A DNA stretch of 43,110 nucleotides. Source: Vreelandella glaciei. Its GTDB lineage: Bacteria > Pseudomonadota > Gammaproteobacteria > Pseudomonadales > Halomonadaceae. Under the pieces are notes generated by a model. It made no database searches, was not told where the DNA came from, and saw only the letters and a program-made list of their open reading frames with translations. Below, one piece after another: positions 18,257-26,875 of the stretch (its first letter is position 1; every line of letters starts with the position of its first letter). The stretch spans positions 1-43,110 of the forward strand of contig NZ_JACCDE010000039.1 in NCBI RefSeq assembly GCF_013415125.1, given 5' to 3'. The translations under genes were made by a program, and so were the position numbers.

Positions 18257-18595
18257 TTATTCGGCTACCTCGTCGGTTCTGGCGGCAAGAATGAAGTCAT
18301 TTAGATGCAGGCCTTGAATAGCATGAGACCACCACGTGACGGTGGCTTTGCCCCACTCTGTGGTAATAACGGGGTGGTGGCCAGCCTGCTCTGCAATATC
18401 ACCAACGCGTTGGGTGAATGCCAATGCGCTGGCGAAGTCGCGAAATGTAAAACTCCGTGACAGCTTCATGATGCCATCGTGCTCGACAATCTGCCACTGG
18501 CTGAGGCTTTTTAGCCGCTCTTGGGCTTCTCCTAAGCTTAGCGGCTGAGCATTTTTACCGCAGGGTTCGCAGGTAGATTCAGCGAGCGTTGCCAT
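18257..18595 (-). CDS. phhB: Pterin-4a-carbinolamine dehydratase
   Basis: PhhB dehydrates 4a-hydroxytetrahydrobiopterin, recycling the pterin cofactor of phenylalanine hydroxylase. The family motif is clear: the GHHPVITTEWGKATVTWWSH stretch, containing the active-site histidines, then HLNDFILAARTDE. Length is 112 residues. GAGGAG precedes the ATG. It sits between a diguanylate cyclase (30 bases upstream) and an aminotransferase (0 bases downstream). The hydroxylase gene phhA that normally leads this operon is not in the window. Confidence 0.95.
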   Translation of the reverse strand: MATLAESTCEPCGKNAQPLSLGEAQERLKSLSQWQIVEHDGIMKLSRSFTFRDFASALAFTQRVGDIAEQAGHHPVITTEWGKATVTWWSHAIQGLHLNDFILAARTDEVAE

Positions 18596-18625
18596 CTTTT
18601 TGCTCCTCTAGCGGGGTATTTCTTA

Positions 18626-19528
18626 CTAGCGTAGAAGGCAAACGCAGTCGCGACCAATATCCTTGGCGGTATACAGCGCCTGGTCGGCCCGTTCGATCAA
18701 ACTCGTAAGAGGCTCGCCACAACGAAATTCGGCAATCCCGATGCTTAGCGTTACCTGGCCAGCGCCCATGCCGAAGTCGTACACACTGATGGCATGGCGT
18801 ATTCGGTCGGCAAGTGTATGGCAATGCTGCAGCGATGTGAGCGGCAGCACGACCATAAACTCTTCTCCACCCAGGCGGGCGATCATGTCTTCACAGCGCA
18901 GTAGTGACTGCGCTTGTGTCGCCAACTGTTTGAGCACGTCATCACCGTGCAAATGGCCCCAGCGGTCGTTAAGGCGTTTAAAATGATCGATATCGATCAT
19001 CATGATGGAGAGCGGTGTGCCATGGCGGGTGCTGAGTGAGGCTATATTAGTTAAGTGCACCATCAATTTGCGCCGATTGGGTAACTCTGTGAGCGGGTCT
19101 GTATCGGATAGTTTACGAAGACGCTGCTCCTCGGAGACCTGGTCGCTAATGTCCATCATTATGCCGTTCCACTGCACTCCGTCCGCGACCGTCTTTGGTC
19201 GTGCGCTCACCGCAATCCAGTGAGGTTTTTCTTTCGGGAACGGTAGTAAAAAGCGGGTCGTCAGCGGCAGCATCCAGCGTGCTGAACGTTCGATCGCTGA
19301 CATAATTTTGGGGTGATCATTGCCGGTTAATTGCTCAACCAACTCTCCAGCATTTTGTGAGAGCAGATCTCGGTCAATATGTTTGAGAGCCTCACCGCCA
19401 CCCTCTATATAGGGAAAGCGCATATGACCGTTACGAGCGAGGTGTAATTGAAAGATGACGCCAGGAATGAGGGGTATCAAATGGTCTGCACTGATTCGCT
19501 GGGGTGCGTCTATATCATTCACGGGCAT
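18626..19528 (-). CDS. PAS-GGDEF diguanylate cyclase
   Basis: This enzyme should make cyclic di-GMP from two GTP. The N-terminal part (about 1-130) looks like a PAS sensory domain, ending in a typical GIMMDISDQV linker, followed by a GGDEF domain starting at DTDPLTELPNRRKL. The active-site motif is GGEEF, a functional variant, and RCED lies five residues before it, matching the RxxD product-inhibition I-site. No transmembrane segment is visible, so it is cytoplasmic. The start at 19528 is chosen because GGAG is 8 bases upstream; an ATG at 19546 is possible. The 30-base gap to phhB suggests one transcript. The PAS ligand is unknown. Confidence 0.93.
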   Translation of the reverse strand: MPVNDIDAPQRISADHLIPLIPGVIFQLHLARNGHMRFPYIEGGGEALKHIDRDLLSQNAGELVEQLTGNDHPKIMSAIERSARWMLPLTTRFLLPFPKEKPHWIAVSARPKTVADGVQWNGIMMDISDQVSEEQRLRKLSDTDPLTELPNRRKLMVHLTNIASLSTRHGTPLSIMMIDIDHFKRLNDRWGHLHGDDVLKQLATQAQSLLRCEDMIARLGGEEFMVVLPLTSLQHCHTLADRIRHAISVYDFGMGAGQVTLSIGIAEFRCGEPLTSLIERADQALYTAKDIGRDCVCLLR

Positions 19529-19546
19529 GCGTGAATCTCCAAGCAT

Positions 19547-19773
19547 ATGCCAATTTAATTTTGGAAGTGAAGATTAGCGCTATTTACGTAATCAATATGT
19601 AAGTAATTGCAGACAGTATGGTTAAAATTTATATTTTTTAAGAATATATATATTATCATATAACATATGAAAGGTTGAATTATAAGCAATAGTCGATGTG
19701 TTATTGGCATTTAGTGATAAAATTAATTACTTTTTTGCATATTAAAAAACTTTTTTATTCCTGAGGTGGTTTC
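19547..19773. promoter_or_regulatory. AT-rich divergent promoter region between the cyclase and cobA
   Basis: The 19600-19760 stretch is strongly AT-rich (runs such as TTATATTTTTTAAGAATATATATATTATC, in pieces of A and T only) compared with its surroundings. It lies between the minus-strand cyclase and plus-strand cobA, so it must hold both promoters. Several TATATT/TATAAT-like boxes exist, and I cannot pick one pair with confidence. Confidence 0.55.
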
Positions 19774-20595
19774 TTGGAAGTAGCACGAGAGCAAATGTCT
19801 CGCTCGTATGGCTTTGTCAGTTTAGTGGGGGCAGGGCCCGGCGATCCAGAGTTATTAACGCTGAAAGCTTACAAGCGACTGCAGACCGCTGAAGTCGTGC
19901 TGTATGACCGCCTAGTCAGCGATGAGGTTGTTGCGTTTATACCCCCGCAAGCGCAGCGCTTTTATGTCGGTAAAGCGCGCTCGCAGCATAGCGTTCCTCA
20001 AAATGGCATTAATCAGGCGCTAGTAAAATGGGCACAGCAAGGTAAGCGCGTTGTTCGCCTCAAAGGTGGCGATCCGTTTATTTTTGGGCGCGGTGGTGAA
20101 GAGCTTGAGGCTCTGGTAGCGGCGCACATTAGTGTGGAAGTTATACCGGGAGTAACCGCGGCTTCGGGCTGTGCGGCGTATGCGGGAATACCGCTGACCC
20201 ATCGCGATCATGCTCAGTCGGTGCGTTTCGTGACAGGTCATTTACAGCAAGGTGAGTGTGATCTTGATTGGGATGCGCTTGCGCGGCCAGGGCAGACGCT
20301 GGTGTTTTATATGGGATTGGGTAGCGTGAACGTCATTAGTCAGGCGTTGATAAAGCATGGCTTAGCGCCAGAAACACCGCTTGCCTTGATTGAGCAAGGG
20401 ACAACGCGCCAACAGCTAACCCATATTGGATGTTTGTCAGCGTTGCCAGCTACTTTCTTGGCGGGTCTCATTAAACCGCCTACGCTGCTAATAGTGGGAA
20501 GTGTGGTGTCGCTGCATACGACGCTCAGTTGGTTTGATGTGCACAATGGCCAAGCATCAGGCTTCCATGAGGGGAAACACCCCCCTTCAAATTAA
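19774..20595 (+). CDS. cobA: Uroporphyrinogen-III C-methyltransferase
   Basis: This SAM-dependent enzyme methylates uroporphyrinogen III at C2 and C7 to give precorrin-2, the entry to siroheme and cobalamin. It shows the family pattern: the VGAGPGDPELLTLKA N-terminal loop, YDRLVS, the RLKGGDPFIFGRGGEE motif, and PGVTAASGCAAYAGIPLTHR. Length is 273 residues, the single-domain SUMT form and not a CysG fusion. The start is TTG 19774, supported by GAGGTGG at 19763; ATG 19795 is an alternative. It stands alone, without nitrite- or sulfite-reductase neighbours, so its pathway destination is unclear (siroheme most likely). Confidence 0.95.
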   Translation: MEVAREQMSRSYGFVSLVGAGPGDPELLTLKAYKRLQTAEVVLYDRLVSDEVVAFIPPQAQRFYVGKARSQHSVPQNGINQALVKWAQQGKRVVRLKGGDPFIFGRGGEELEALVAAHISVEVIPGVTAASGCAAYAGIPLTHRDHAQSVRFVTGHLQQGECDLDWDALARPGQTLVFYMGLGSVNVISQALIKHGLAPETPLALIEQGTTRQQLTHIGCLSALPATFLAGLIKPPTLLIVGSVVSLHTTLSWFDVHNGQASGFHEGKHPPSN

Positions 20596-20783
20596 CGTGG
20601 TTCATCATAGAGGGTAGTGGTAACGTTAGAGCAACATTTATATACGATTGTTACTAACAAACTGGCTAGATACAGTGAGCTGTGTATGCTGAAAGGGAGA
20701 ATCATCCACGGCTAGTGCATTACAAGTGCAATTGATTACCGTTAGCTGAGCCAACGTTAGCTTAGACCAAAGAGGAACGCATA
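20596..20783 (+). other. Intergenic region upstream of the coiled-coil gene
   Basis: This gap contains an 8-bp direct repeat, CGTTAGCT, at about 20741 and 20754, just ahead of the ribosome-binding site AAAGAGG. No convincing promoter or terminator was found. Confidence 0.4.
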
Positions 20784-22043
20784 ATGTCGGAAACAAATAA
20801 TACGGATCACCCGTCACCGGCCAACAAGCCGGAGCCAGCAAAAAAGACAGAGCCGGCCAAAAAGACGGATATGAAAACTCTCTTTCAAGATAACCGAGTA
20901 AAAGCGATTGCAGGGATCGCTGCTATTGCGGTTATCTGGGCGATCATGGCGCAGTCTAACGCAGGTTCTCGCCAGGATCGTGTTGATAGCTTAGAAGAGC
21001 AGCTCGCTAGCGTTGAGCAAGAAAATAGCCAAATGAGCCAGCGCATTAGCGAAATAGAGGAAGCTGAAACCAATTTAGCTGCACTGCAAGAGGAGATGGC
21101 TTCTCTTGAGGCTCAGCAGGAAGAGGCCAACTCGTCGCTTGAGAGTGCTCAAACCAACGTCAGCGATGTGCAGTCGCGGTTAGAAGAACTTGAATCCGAG
21201 CGAAATGCGCTGGAAGAAGAAATCGCCTCTCTTAATGAGCAGATAGAGAGCGCTGAAAGTGAGATGAGCGGGCTGCGTGAAGAACGCGACGAGATCATCA
21301 GCACTCGCGATGAAGCGGAAAGTACTCTCCAGCAAGTTGAAGAAGCGCGCTCTAGTACTGAAGAAGCTCGTCAGAAAGCAGAAGCCGCCCGTCAAGAAGC
21401 CGAGGAACAGCGCCAACAAGCGGTTGAAGAGCTGGGCAACACGGAAGAGGAACTGTCCGGGCTGGAAGAGCAGATTAGCCAGTCAAATGAACAGCTAAGT
21501 GGTTTAGAAGAGGAAATCTCAACCGCCCAAAGCGAGCTTGATGACCTAAAAAGCGAGCGTGACTCCATCACTAGCGAACGCGATGAGCTGCAAAACGAAG
21601 TTGATTCGCTAACGGCGCTTCGCGAAGAGGAAGAGCAGAGCTTGAGCGACGTGCGCACCGAGCTCGATGACGTCATGGTCGCTTTGGAGATGGGCCGTGA
21701 GGAAGTGTCGAGCGTTGAGAGTGATATTGAAGAGCGTGAAAGCCAACTAGAGCGTTTAGAGAGCCAGCTTGGTGAATGGCGCGATGAGCTTTCCACACTA
21801 GACGGCCGTTTGGCCGATGCGGAGGAGTCAGCTGGTGAAGCCACTTCCTCTTCCCAGGGCAGTGGTTCAGAAAGTGACTCGTCAGAAGGCGGCTCTTCAA
21901 ATGGTGGTTCTTCAAATAACAGCTCTTCAAATGACAGTTCTGCACAAGAGAGTTCGTCAGAAGAAGCGTCTAGCAATGGCGATGAGAGCGCCAACGATAG
22001 CGATGGTAGCAGTGAAGAAGAACAGCAAAACGCTGCTGGCTAA
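20784..22043 (+). CDS. Membrane-anchored coiled-coil protein with Ser-rich acidic tail
   Basis: I do not recognise a named family. The 419-residue product has a hydrophilic N-terminus with Lys/Pro/Glu repeats (KPEPAKKTEPAKKTD, about 15-29), one transmembrane helix (about 40-57), a continuous, proline-free heptad-repeat coiled coil (about 62-349) and a 70-residue tail dominated by Ser, Gly, Asn and acidic residues (350-419). It has no cysteine. The positive N-terminus suggests N-in topology, putting the coiled coil in the periplasm. A predicted rod of nearly 290 residues would be about 40 nm long if fully helical, so a structural or spanning role is plausible. AGAGG precedes the ATG. It is flanked by its own upstream gap and a terminator, so it is monocistronic. 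Confidence 0.85.
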   Translation: MSETNNTDHPSPANKPEPAKKTEPAKKTDMKTLFQDNRVKAIAGIAAIAVIWAIMAQSNAGSRQDRVDSLEEQLASVEQENSQMSQRISEIEEAETNLAALQEEMASLEAQQEEANSSLESAQTNVSDVQSRLEELESERNALEEEIASLNEQIESAESEMSGLREERDEIISTRDEAESTLQQVEEARSSTEEARQKAEAARQEAEEQRQQAVEELGNTEEELSGLEEQISQSNEQLSGLEEEISTAQSELDDLKSERDSITSERDELQNEVDSLTALREEEEQSLSDVRTELDDVMVALEMGREEVSSVESDIEERESQLERLESQLGEWRDELSTLDGRLADAEESAGEATSSSQGSGSESDSSEGGSSNGGSSNNSSSNDSSAQESSSEEASSNGDESANDSDGSSEEEQQNAAG

Positions 22044-22081
22044 TAGAGAAAATCGGTAACGCTGTAGACTAGCAGCACGAG

Positions 22082-22117
22082 AGCGGATGTCGGGTGACTG
22101 GCATCCGCTTTTTGTTT
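22082..22117 (+). terminator. Terminator after the coiled-coil gene
   Basis: The stem AGCGGATG/CATCCGCT (8 bp, 12-base loop) is followed by TTTTTGTTTG. Confidence 0.92.
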
Positions 22118-22193
22118 GTTGGTTTATGAATGAAGCCCCGAGGAGTATCATTCTAGCAACGTTAATTACTAGCCTAAACGAGGAGTGCCATTG

Positions 22194-22994
22194 ATGGATG
22201 GGGTAAAGCATATTATTGCAGTGGCATCAGGCAAAGGGGGCGTGGGTAAATCCACCGTCACCGTCAACTTGGCGTTAGCCTTGGCGGCGCAAGGTCACCG
22301 CGTGGGTGTACTTGATGCAGATATTTACGGCCCGAGTCAGGCTCAGATGTTGGGTGTAAAAGAGGGCGTACGCCCTCAGGCAGGTACCAATAATAAATTT
22401 CTGCCGCTTGAGGCGCATGGACTTCAAGCGATGTCGATGGCATTTATGGTCAATACCCGCGAGCCGATGGTATGGCGTGGGCCAATGGTTGTCGGCGCGT
22501 TCCAGCAAATGCTGACACAAACCCAATGGGATAATCTTGATTTCCTATTGATTGATATGCCCCCAGGCACTGGTGATATCCAGCTTACCCTGGCCCAGAA
22601 AGTACCTGTGGCAGGCGCGGTGATTGTCACTACCCCGCAGGATATTGCGCTTTTAGATGCCCGCAAAGGGATCGAGATGTTCCGCAAGGTTAACGTGCCG
22701 GTACTGGGCGTAGTGGAAAATATGAGCCTTTACCACTGTGAAAACTGTGGCCATGAAGCGGCTATTTTTGGTACTGGTGGCGGAGATAGCATCGCTCAAG
22801 AGTACGATACTCAAGTGCTTGGACGGCTACCACTCACGCTCTCCATCCGGGAACTGACGGATTCAGGACGCCCGAGTGTCATATCTGAACCTGAGGGGAC
22901 GGTGAGCCAGACCTTTGCTGCTATCGCCCAAAAAGTAGCCGAAGCGGTTAATGCCAATCAAGGCGATGGACCCACTATTTCCTTTAGCGAGTGA
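22194..22994 (+). CDS. apbC: Short Mrp/ApbC-type iron-sulfur carrier ATPase
   Basis: This P-loop ATPase of the Mrp/ApbC/Nbp35 group is thought to carry and deliver Fe-S clusters. The deviant Walker A GKGGVGKST, DADIYGPSQ, and the C-terminal cluster-ligand pair CENCGH are present. The start is ATG 22194, with AGGAG 8 bases upstream; GTG 22185 falls inside that site. Length is 266 residues, and the protein begins almost at the Walker A motif, so the roughly 95-residue N-terminal MIP18-type (DUF59) domain of the Pseudomonas and E. coli proteins is missing. The upstream 75 bases cannot encode it. dcd follows 11 bases downstream, the same neighbour as in Pseudomonas. Confidence 0.93.
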   Translation: MDGVKHIIAVASGKGGVGKSTVTVNLALALAAQGHRVGVLDADIYGPSQAQMLGVKEGVRPQAGTNNKFLPLEAHGLQAMSMAFMVNTREPMVWRGPMVVGAFQQMLTQTQWDNLDFLLIDMPPGTGDIQLTLAQKVPVAGAVIVTTPQDIALLDARKGIEMFRKVNVPVLGVVENMSLYHCENCGHEAAIFGTGGGDSIAQEYDTQVLGRLPLTLSIRELTDSGRPSVISEPEGTVSQTFAAIAQKVAEAVNANQGDGPTISFSE

Positions 22995-23005
22995 AGAAGT
23001 AACAC

Positions 23006-23572
23006 ATGAGTATCAAATCTGATAATTGGATTCGCCGCATGGCCAAAAGCGACGCGATGATTGAGCCGTTTGAAGCCGAGCAAGTGCGTTATGTGAACGA
23101 CCAACGCGTGATTTCTTACGGCACGTCAAGCTATGGCTATGACGTACGCTGCTCAGATGAATTTAAAGTCTTTACTAATATTCACTCAGCGATAGTTGAT
23201 CCTAAAGCGTTTGATGCGAAAAGCTTCGTCGATATTAAAGGCGATGTTTGCGTTATTCCGCCCAACTCTTTTGCACTGGCCCGTACGGTCGAGTACTTCC
23301 GGATTCCACGTAATGTGCTGACTATTTGCTTGGGAAAATCCACCTACGCGCGCTGTGGCATTATTGTCAATGTGACCCCGCTGGAGCCCGAGTGGGAAGG
23401 CCACGTGACACTAGAGTTTTCTAACACCACCAATCTGCCAGCGAAAATCTATGCCCATGAGGGTGTTGCGCAGATGTTGTTCTTAGAGTCCGATGAGGTG
23501 TGCGAAACCTCGTATAAAGATCGCGGAGGAAAGTACATGGGCCAGCGCGGTGTTACTTTGCCGCGCACCTAG
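23006..23572 (+). CDS. dcd: dCTP deaminase
   Basis: Dcd deaminates dCTP to dUTP, feeding dTMP synthesis through dUTPase. The family signatures GKSTYARCGI and PLEPEWEGHVTLEFSNTT, holding the catalytic Glu, are complete, and the length of 188 residues is nearly that of E. coli (193). It starts 11 bases after apbC in a probable two-gene operon and is followed by a strong terminator. Confidence 0.97.
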   Translation: MSIKSDNWIRRMAKSDAMIEPFEAEQVRYVNDQRVISYGTSSYGYDVRCSDEFKVFTNIHSAIVDPKAFDAKSFVDIKGDVCVIPPNSFALARTVEYFRIPRNVLTICLGKSTYARCGIIVNVTPLEPEWEGHVTLEFSNTTNLPAKIYAHEGVAQMLFLESDEVCETSYKDRGGKYMGQRGVTLPRT

Positions 23573-23590
23573 CCTTACTGCTTTGCTGAC

Positions 23591-23626
23591 AAAAACGCCT
23601 GACGGTGATAAAGCCGTCAGGCGTTT
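23591..23626. terminator. Bidirectional terminator between dcd and purN
   Basis: The 12-bp stem AACGCCTGACGG/CCGTCAGGCGTT (8-base loop) has a TTT on the plus side and, read on the minus strand, a run of T after GGCGTT. It can end both dcd and the converging purMN unit. Confidence 0.9.
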
Positions 23627-23672
23627 CTGATTCAAGCTGAGTGAACAGTCATTTCCGGCGAGAAAGCATTAA

Positions 23673-24440
23673 TTAGTCCTGATGTTCGTCATCCAGCTCT
23701 GCGTCTAACTCCTCATCCAGCTCTTCAGCCGCGTCGGCGTGAGAAAGCCGCATTCCATGCTCAGGTAACAGGTGACCGTCCATTTTGGCGCCTTCGGCGC
23801 TGAACTGCAGTCGACCTTCCAAAAACCACTGCACCGCAATCGGATAGAGTAGATGCTCACGGGAACGCACTTTTTCCTGCAGTGTTTCCACCGTGTCGTC
23901 AGGGCTGATCTGGAGCTCAGCTTGCAGCACGACGGGCCCACCATCCAGCTCTTCGGTGACAAAGTGCACGCTGCACCCATGGCTGGTAACACCGGCTGCC
24001 AGGGCACGGGCGTGAGTATTAAGACCTTGGTACTCGGGGAGCAGTGAAGGATGAATATTCAGCATGCGACCTAAGAAACGCTGAACAAAGCGAGGCGTCA
24101 AAATACGCATGAAGCCTGCCAGGACGATAAGATCCGGTTCATGGCGTTCAATGACTTTGATCAACGCGCCGTCATAAGCTTCACGGCTATCGTATTCGCG
24201 ATGGGGCAGGGCGACTGCTTCAATGCCCGCTTCGTGGGCACGCTTCAATCCGTAGGCATCAGCGACGTTGGAAATAACCGCGACAATCTCTCCGCCGCCT
24301 AAACGGTCATGGGACTGGGCATCAATCAAGGCCTGCAGATTGCTGCCGTTACCTGAAACCAACACCACGATACGGCGGGCCCCGAGGGGGTCTGGCGTCA
24401 CGTCTTTGATAGTGTCGCTTTGATAGTCCGTATTGGTCAT
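23673..24440 (-). CDS. purN: Phosphoribosylglycinamide formyltransferase
   Basis: PurN transfers a formyl group from 10-formyl-THF to GAR in purine synthesis. The catalytic triad is N128, H130 (NIHPSLLP) and D166 (ELDGGPVV), with E. coli spacing. Length is 255 residues, against 212 in E. coli; the extra sequence is an N-terminal extension of about 20 residues and an acidic C-terminal tail (EELDEELDAELDDE region). The start overlaps the purM stop as ATGA, so the pair is coupled. Confidence 0.97.
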   Translation of the reverse strand: MTNTDYQSDTIKDVTPDPLGARRIVVLVSGNGSNLQALIDAQSHDRLGGGEIVAVISNVADAYGLKRAHEAGIEAVALPHREYDSREAYDGALIKVIERHEPDLIVLAGFMRILTPRFVQRFLGRMLNIHPSLLPEYQGLNTHARALAAGVTSHGCSVHFVTEELDGGPVVLQAELQISPDDTVETLQEKVRSREHLLYPIAVQWFLEGRLQFSAEGAKMDGHLLPEHGMRLSHADAAEELDEELDAELDDEHQD

Positions 24441-25504
24441 GCCGAGAGGTTCTCCAGAATAACGGCTTCCCTTTGACGTTTGGTGATCTGACCTAGGCGG
24501 TAAACAGTTTCGCCTTCAGCTTCTAGATGTGCCGTTGCACGCTCTGCTTGCTGTTGTGGCACCACAACGACCATGCCGATACCGCAATTAAGCACACGGT
24601 GCATTTCGGTTTCGTTGACGTTGCCCTGTGCCTGCAGCCAGTCAAATACGGCAGGGCGCTGCCAGCTATTAATATCAATATGAGCAGCGAGATCATCCGG
24701 TAGAACGCGGGGAATATTTTCAAGCAGACCGCCACCGGTAATGTGTGACAGTGCGTGCACAGGAATGTCACTACCGCGCATTAACGAGAGCAGTGATTTC
24801 ACATAAATGCGGGTGGGCGCCATCAATGCATCACCCAAAGACTTGCCGTCGATGTCGGTGGTCAACGAAGCGTTACTGACGTCGAGTATTTTGCGAATCA
24901 GCGAGTAACCGTTGGAGTGTGGTCCTGAGGAGGCAAGCCCCAGGATGACATCACCTTCGGCCACTTTGCTGCCATCCAGAATGTCTGCTTTCTCAACTAC
25001 GCCGACACAAAAACCAGCTAAATCGTAATCGCTGCCTTCGTACATGCCCGGCATTTCGGCAGTTTCACCACCGACCAGTGCACAGCCGGCCAGCTCGCAG
25101 CCAGCACCAATGCCGGTGACAACGTCAGCAGCAATATCCACATCGAGCTTACCCGTGGCATAGTAGTCAAGAAATAGTAGCGGCTCGGCGCCAGCCACGA
25201 TCAAATCGTTGACACACATCGCGACTAAATCAATCCCAATCGTGTCGTGTTTGCCAAGGTCCATCGCGAGGCGCAGTTTGGTGCCGACGCCATCGGTACC
25301 CGAGACAAGCACGGGTTGCCGATAGCCCGCCGGAATTTCACATAGCGCGCCAAAACCACCCAGCCCGCCCATGACTTCTGGGCGTGTGGTGCGTTTGGCA
25401 ACGTGTTTGATGCGGTCAACCAGGGCATTACCGGCATCAATATCGACGCCTGCGTCCTTATAGCTGAGGGAAGGAGTAGCCGAAGAAGAGGAGGTCTCGG
25501 TCAT
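24437..25504 (-). CDS. purM: Phosphoribosylformylglycinamidine cyclo-ligase
   Basis: PurM closes the imidazole ring, converting FGAM to AIR with ATP. The protein is colinear with E. coli PurM (DAGVDIDAGNALVDRIK, GVGTKLRLA, GGETAEMPGMY and HITGGGLLENIPR in short segments). The start at 25504 (MTETSSS) is supported by CAGGAT 6 bases upstream; the open frame continues upstream but without a site. Length is 355 residues. It is divergent from perM over a 225-base gap in which I found no PurR-like palindrome. The purMN/perM-hda arrangement is a known gammaproteobacterial cluster. Confidence 0.97.
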   Translation of the reverse strand: MTETSSSSATPSLSYKDAGVDIDAGNALVDRIKHVAKRTTRPEVMGGLGGFGALCEIPAGYRQPVLVSGTDGVGTKLRLAMDLGKHDTIGIDLVAMCVNDLIVAGAEPLLFLDYYATGKLDVDIAADVVTGIGAGCELAGCALVGGETAEMPGMYEGSDYDLAGFCVGVVEKADILDGSKVAEGDVILGLASSGPHSNGYSLIRKILDVSNASLTTDIDGKSLGDALMAPTRIYVKSLLSLMRGSDIPVHALSHITGGGLLENIPRVLPDDLAAHIDINSWQRPAVFDWLQAQGNVNETEMHRVLNCGIGMVVVVPQQQAERATAHLEAEGETVYRLGQITKRQREAVILENLSA

Positions 25505-25729
25505 GACAGATCCTGTGAAGCAATTAGCGGTGCTGGTAGTGCTGGCGACAAAGCCAGTGCTGGGCTTAACTTGAGCGGATTGTAACACTCAGCGGCTCAG
25601 GTCGCACCGCTGTGACACATGATGAAAAGCATACGAGCAGCTTTTGTTCATATGCGGCATAGTAGTGGTAAGTAAAAATAGTAGCGCTTAATGAAAATGT
25701 TGGTTTAAAGCCACGTTTGAGAGGGAACT

Positions 25730-26875
25730 ATGCGGAATTCTTGGTGGGGTGTCCTGTTTTTAGTGGTGATCGGCGGTTTGATTTATTTGTTAGATGCAGT
25801 ACTGATGCCTTTTATTGCTGGGATGATTCTCGCTTATCTAGCCGATCCGTTAGCAAACCAGTTCCAGCGTTGGGGGATGAACCGCCCATTAGCGGTAAGT
25901 AGTGTGTTTTTGGTGTTACTCCTTATTCTTGTGGTGAGTTTGCTCATATTGATTCCGCTGATTGTCCAGCAGCTTAAACAATTGGGAGAAGCCATCCCGA
26001 GCATCTTCAACTGGGTGGAAAATATCCTTGCCCCACAGGTGCAGGAGTGGACTGGCTACGATGTGACGGCGGAATTAACTAATGTCCGCGAAACCCTTGC
26101 TGAAAACTGGCAGGATGCCGGTGGCTATTTAGCCCAGGCCTTAGGCCAAATTGGCCGTTCAGGGATGGCATTCGTTTCTTGGATTACCTATGTGGCCTTG
26201 ATACCCGTCGTGACTTTCTATTTGCTTTTGGATTGGAACCGTCTGCTCGATAATGTTGCCAATTTGATTCCGCGTCAGTGGGCAGATGATACCTTTCGCT
26301 TAGCGCGCCGCTGCGATGAAGTGCTTTCCTCATTTTTGCGCGGGCAGTTGCTCGTTATGCTGTGTTTAGGAATTATTTATTCGGTAGGTTTGACGCTGAT
26401 GGGCCTGAATTTTGGCCTACTAATCGGCTTTGTATCAGGACTAGTCAGCATCGTACCGTTTTTGGGCTTTATCGTTGGGTTAGTCATCGCTCTTGTTGTC
26501 GCGCTTTTCCAGTACGCTACTTGGTGGGCCGTGGTCGGCGTCATTTTGGTGTTCAGTGTCGGCCAAATGGCTGAGAGTGTGATCCTACAGCCTAAGTTAC
26601 TAGGTGATAAAATCGGTCTGCATCCGGTCGCCGTCATATTTGCCGTGCTGGCGGGGGGCAATCTATTTGGACTGACAGGGGTGCTGTTAGCACTGCCCGT
26701 CGCGGCGGTCATCCTAGTGCTACTTAAAGAAGTTAAGGTTCGTTACCAACATAGTGAGTTGTACGACGATAAAAACATCGACAACCAGTCAACGATAATT
26801 GAATCCAGTTCTTCATATCATGATGAGTTGGGTCGTGATAATCAGGGTCGTAAAGATTTTGGGGAATCACCATGA
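25730..26875 (+). CDS. perM: PerM / AI-2E transporter family membrane protein
   Basis: PerM belongs to the family that includes the AI-2 exporter TqsA and putative permeases and Na+/H+ antiporters of unknown substrate. The 381-residue protein has about eight transmembrane helices in the family layout: an N-terminal helical pair, a soluble central segment (about 80-150) and a C-terminal bundle (LPVAAVILVLLKE). The C-terminal 40 residues are polar. It precedes hda, with an ATGA overlap. The substrate is not known. Confidence 0.9.
   Translation: MRNSWWGVLFLVVIGGLIYLLDAVLMPFIAGMILAYLADPLANQFQRWGMNRPLAVSSVFLVLLLILVVSLLILIPLIVQQLKQLGEAIPSIFNWVENILAPQVQEWTGYDVTAELTNVRETLAENWQDAGGYLAQALGQIGRSGMAFVSWITYVALIPVVTFYLLLDWNRLLDNVANLIPRQWADDTFRLARRCDEVLSSFLRGQLLVMLCLGIIYSVGLTLMGLNFGLLIGFVSGLVSIVPFLGFIVGLVIALVVALFQYATWWAVVGVILVFSVGQMAESVILQPKLLGDKIGLHPVAVIFAVLAGGNLFGLTGVLLALPVAAVILVLLKEVKVRYQHSELYDDKNIDNQSTIIESSSSYHDELGRDNQGRKDFGESP

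Noticed and set aside
21392..21994. Minus-strand serine-rich frame opposite the coiled-coil gene
   Set aside because: Reverse reading of Glu/Ser-rich codons gives long open frames by composition alone; no start site.
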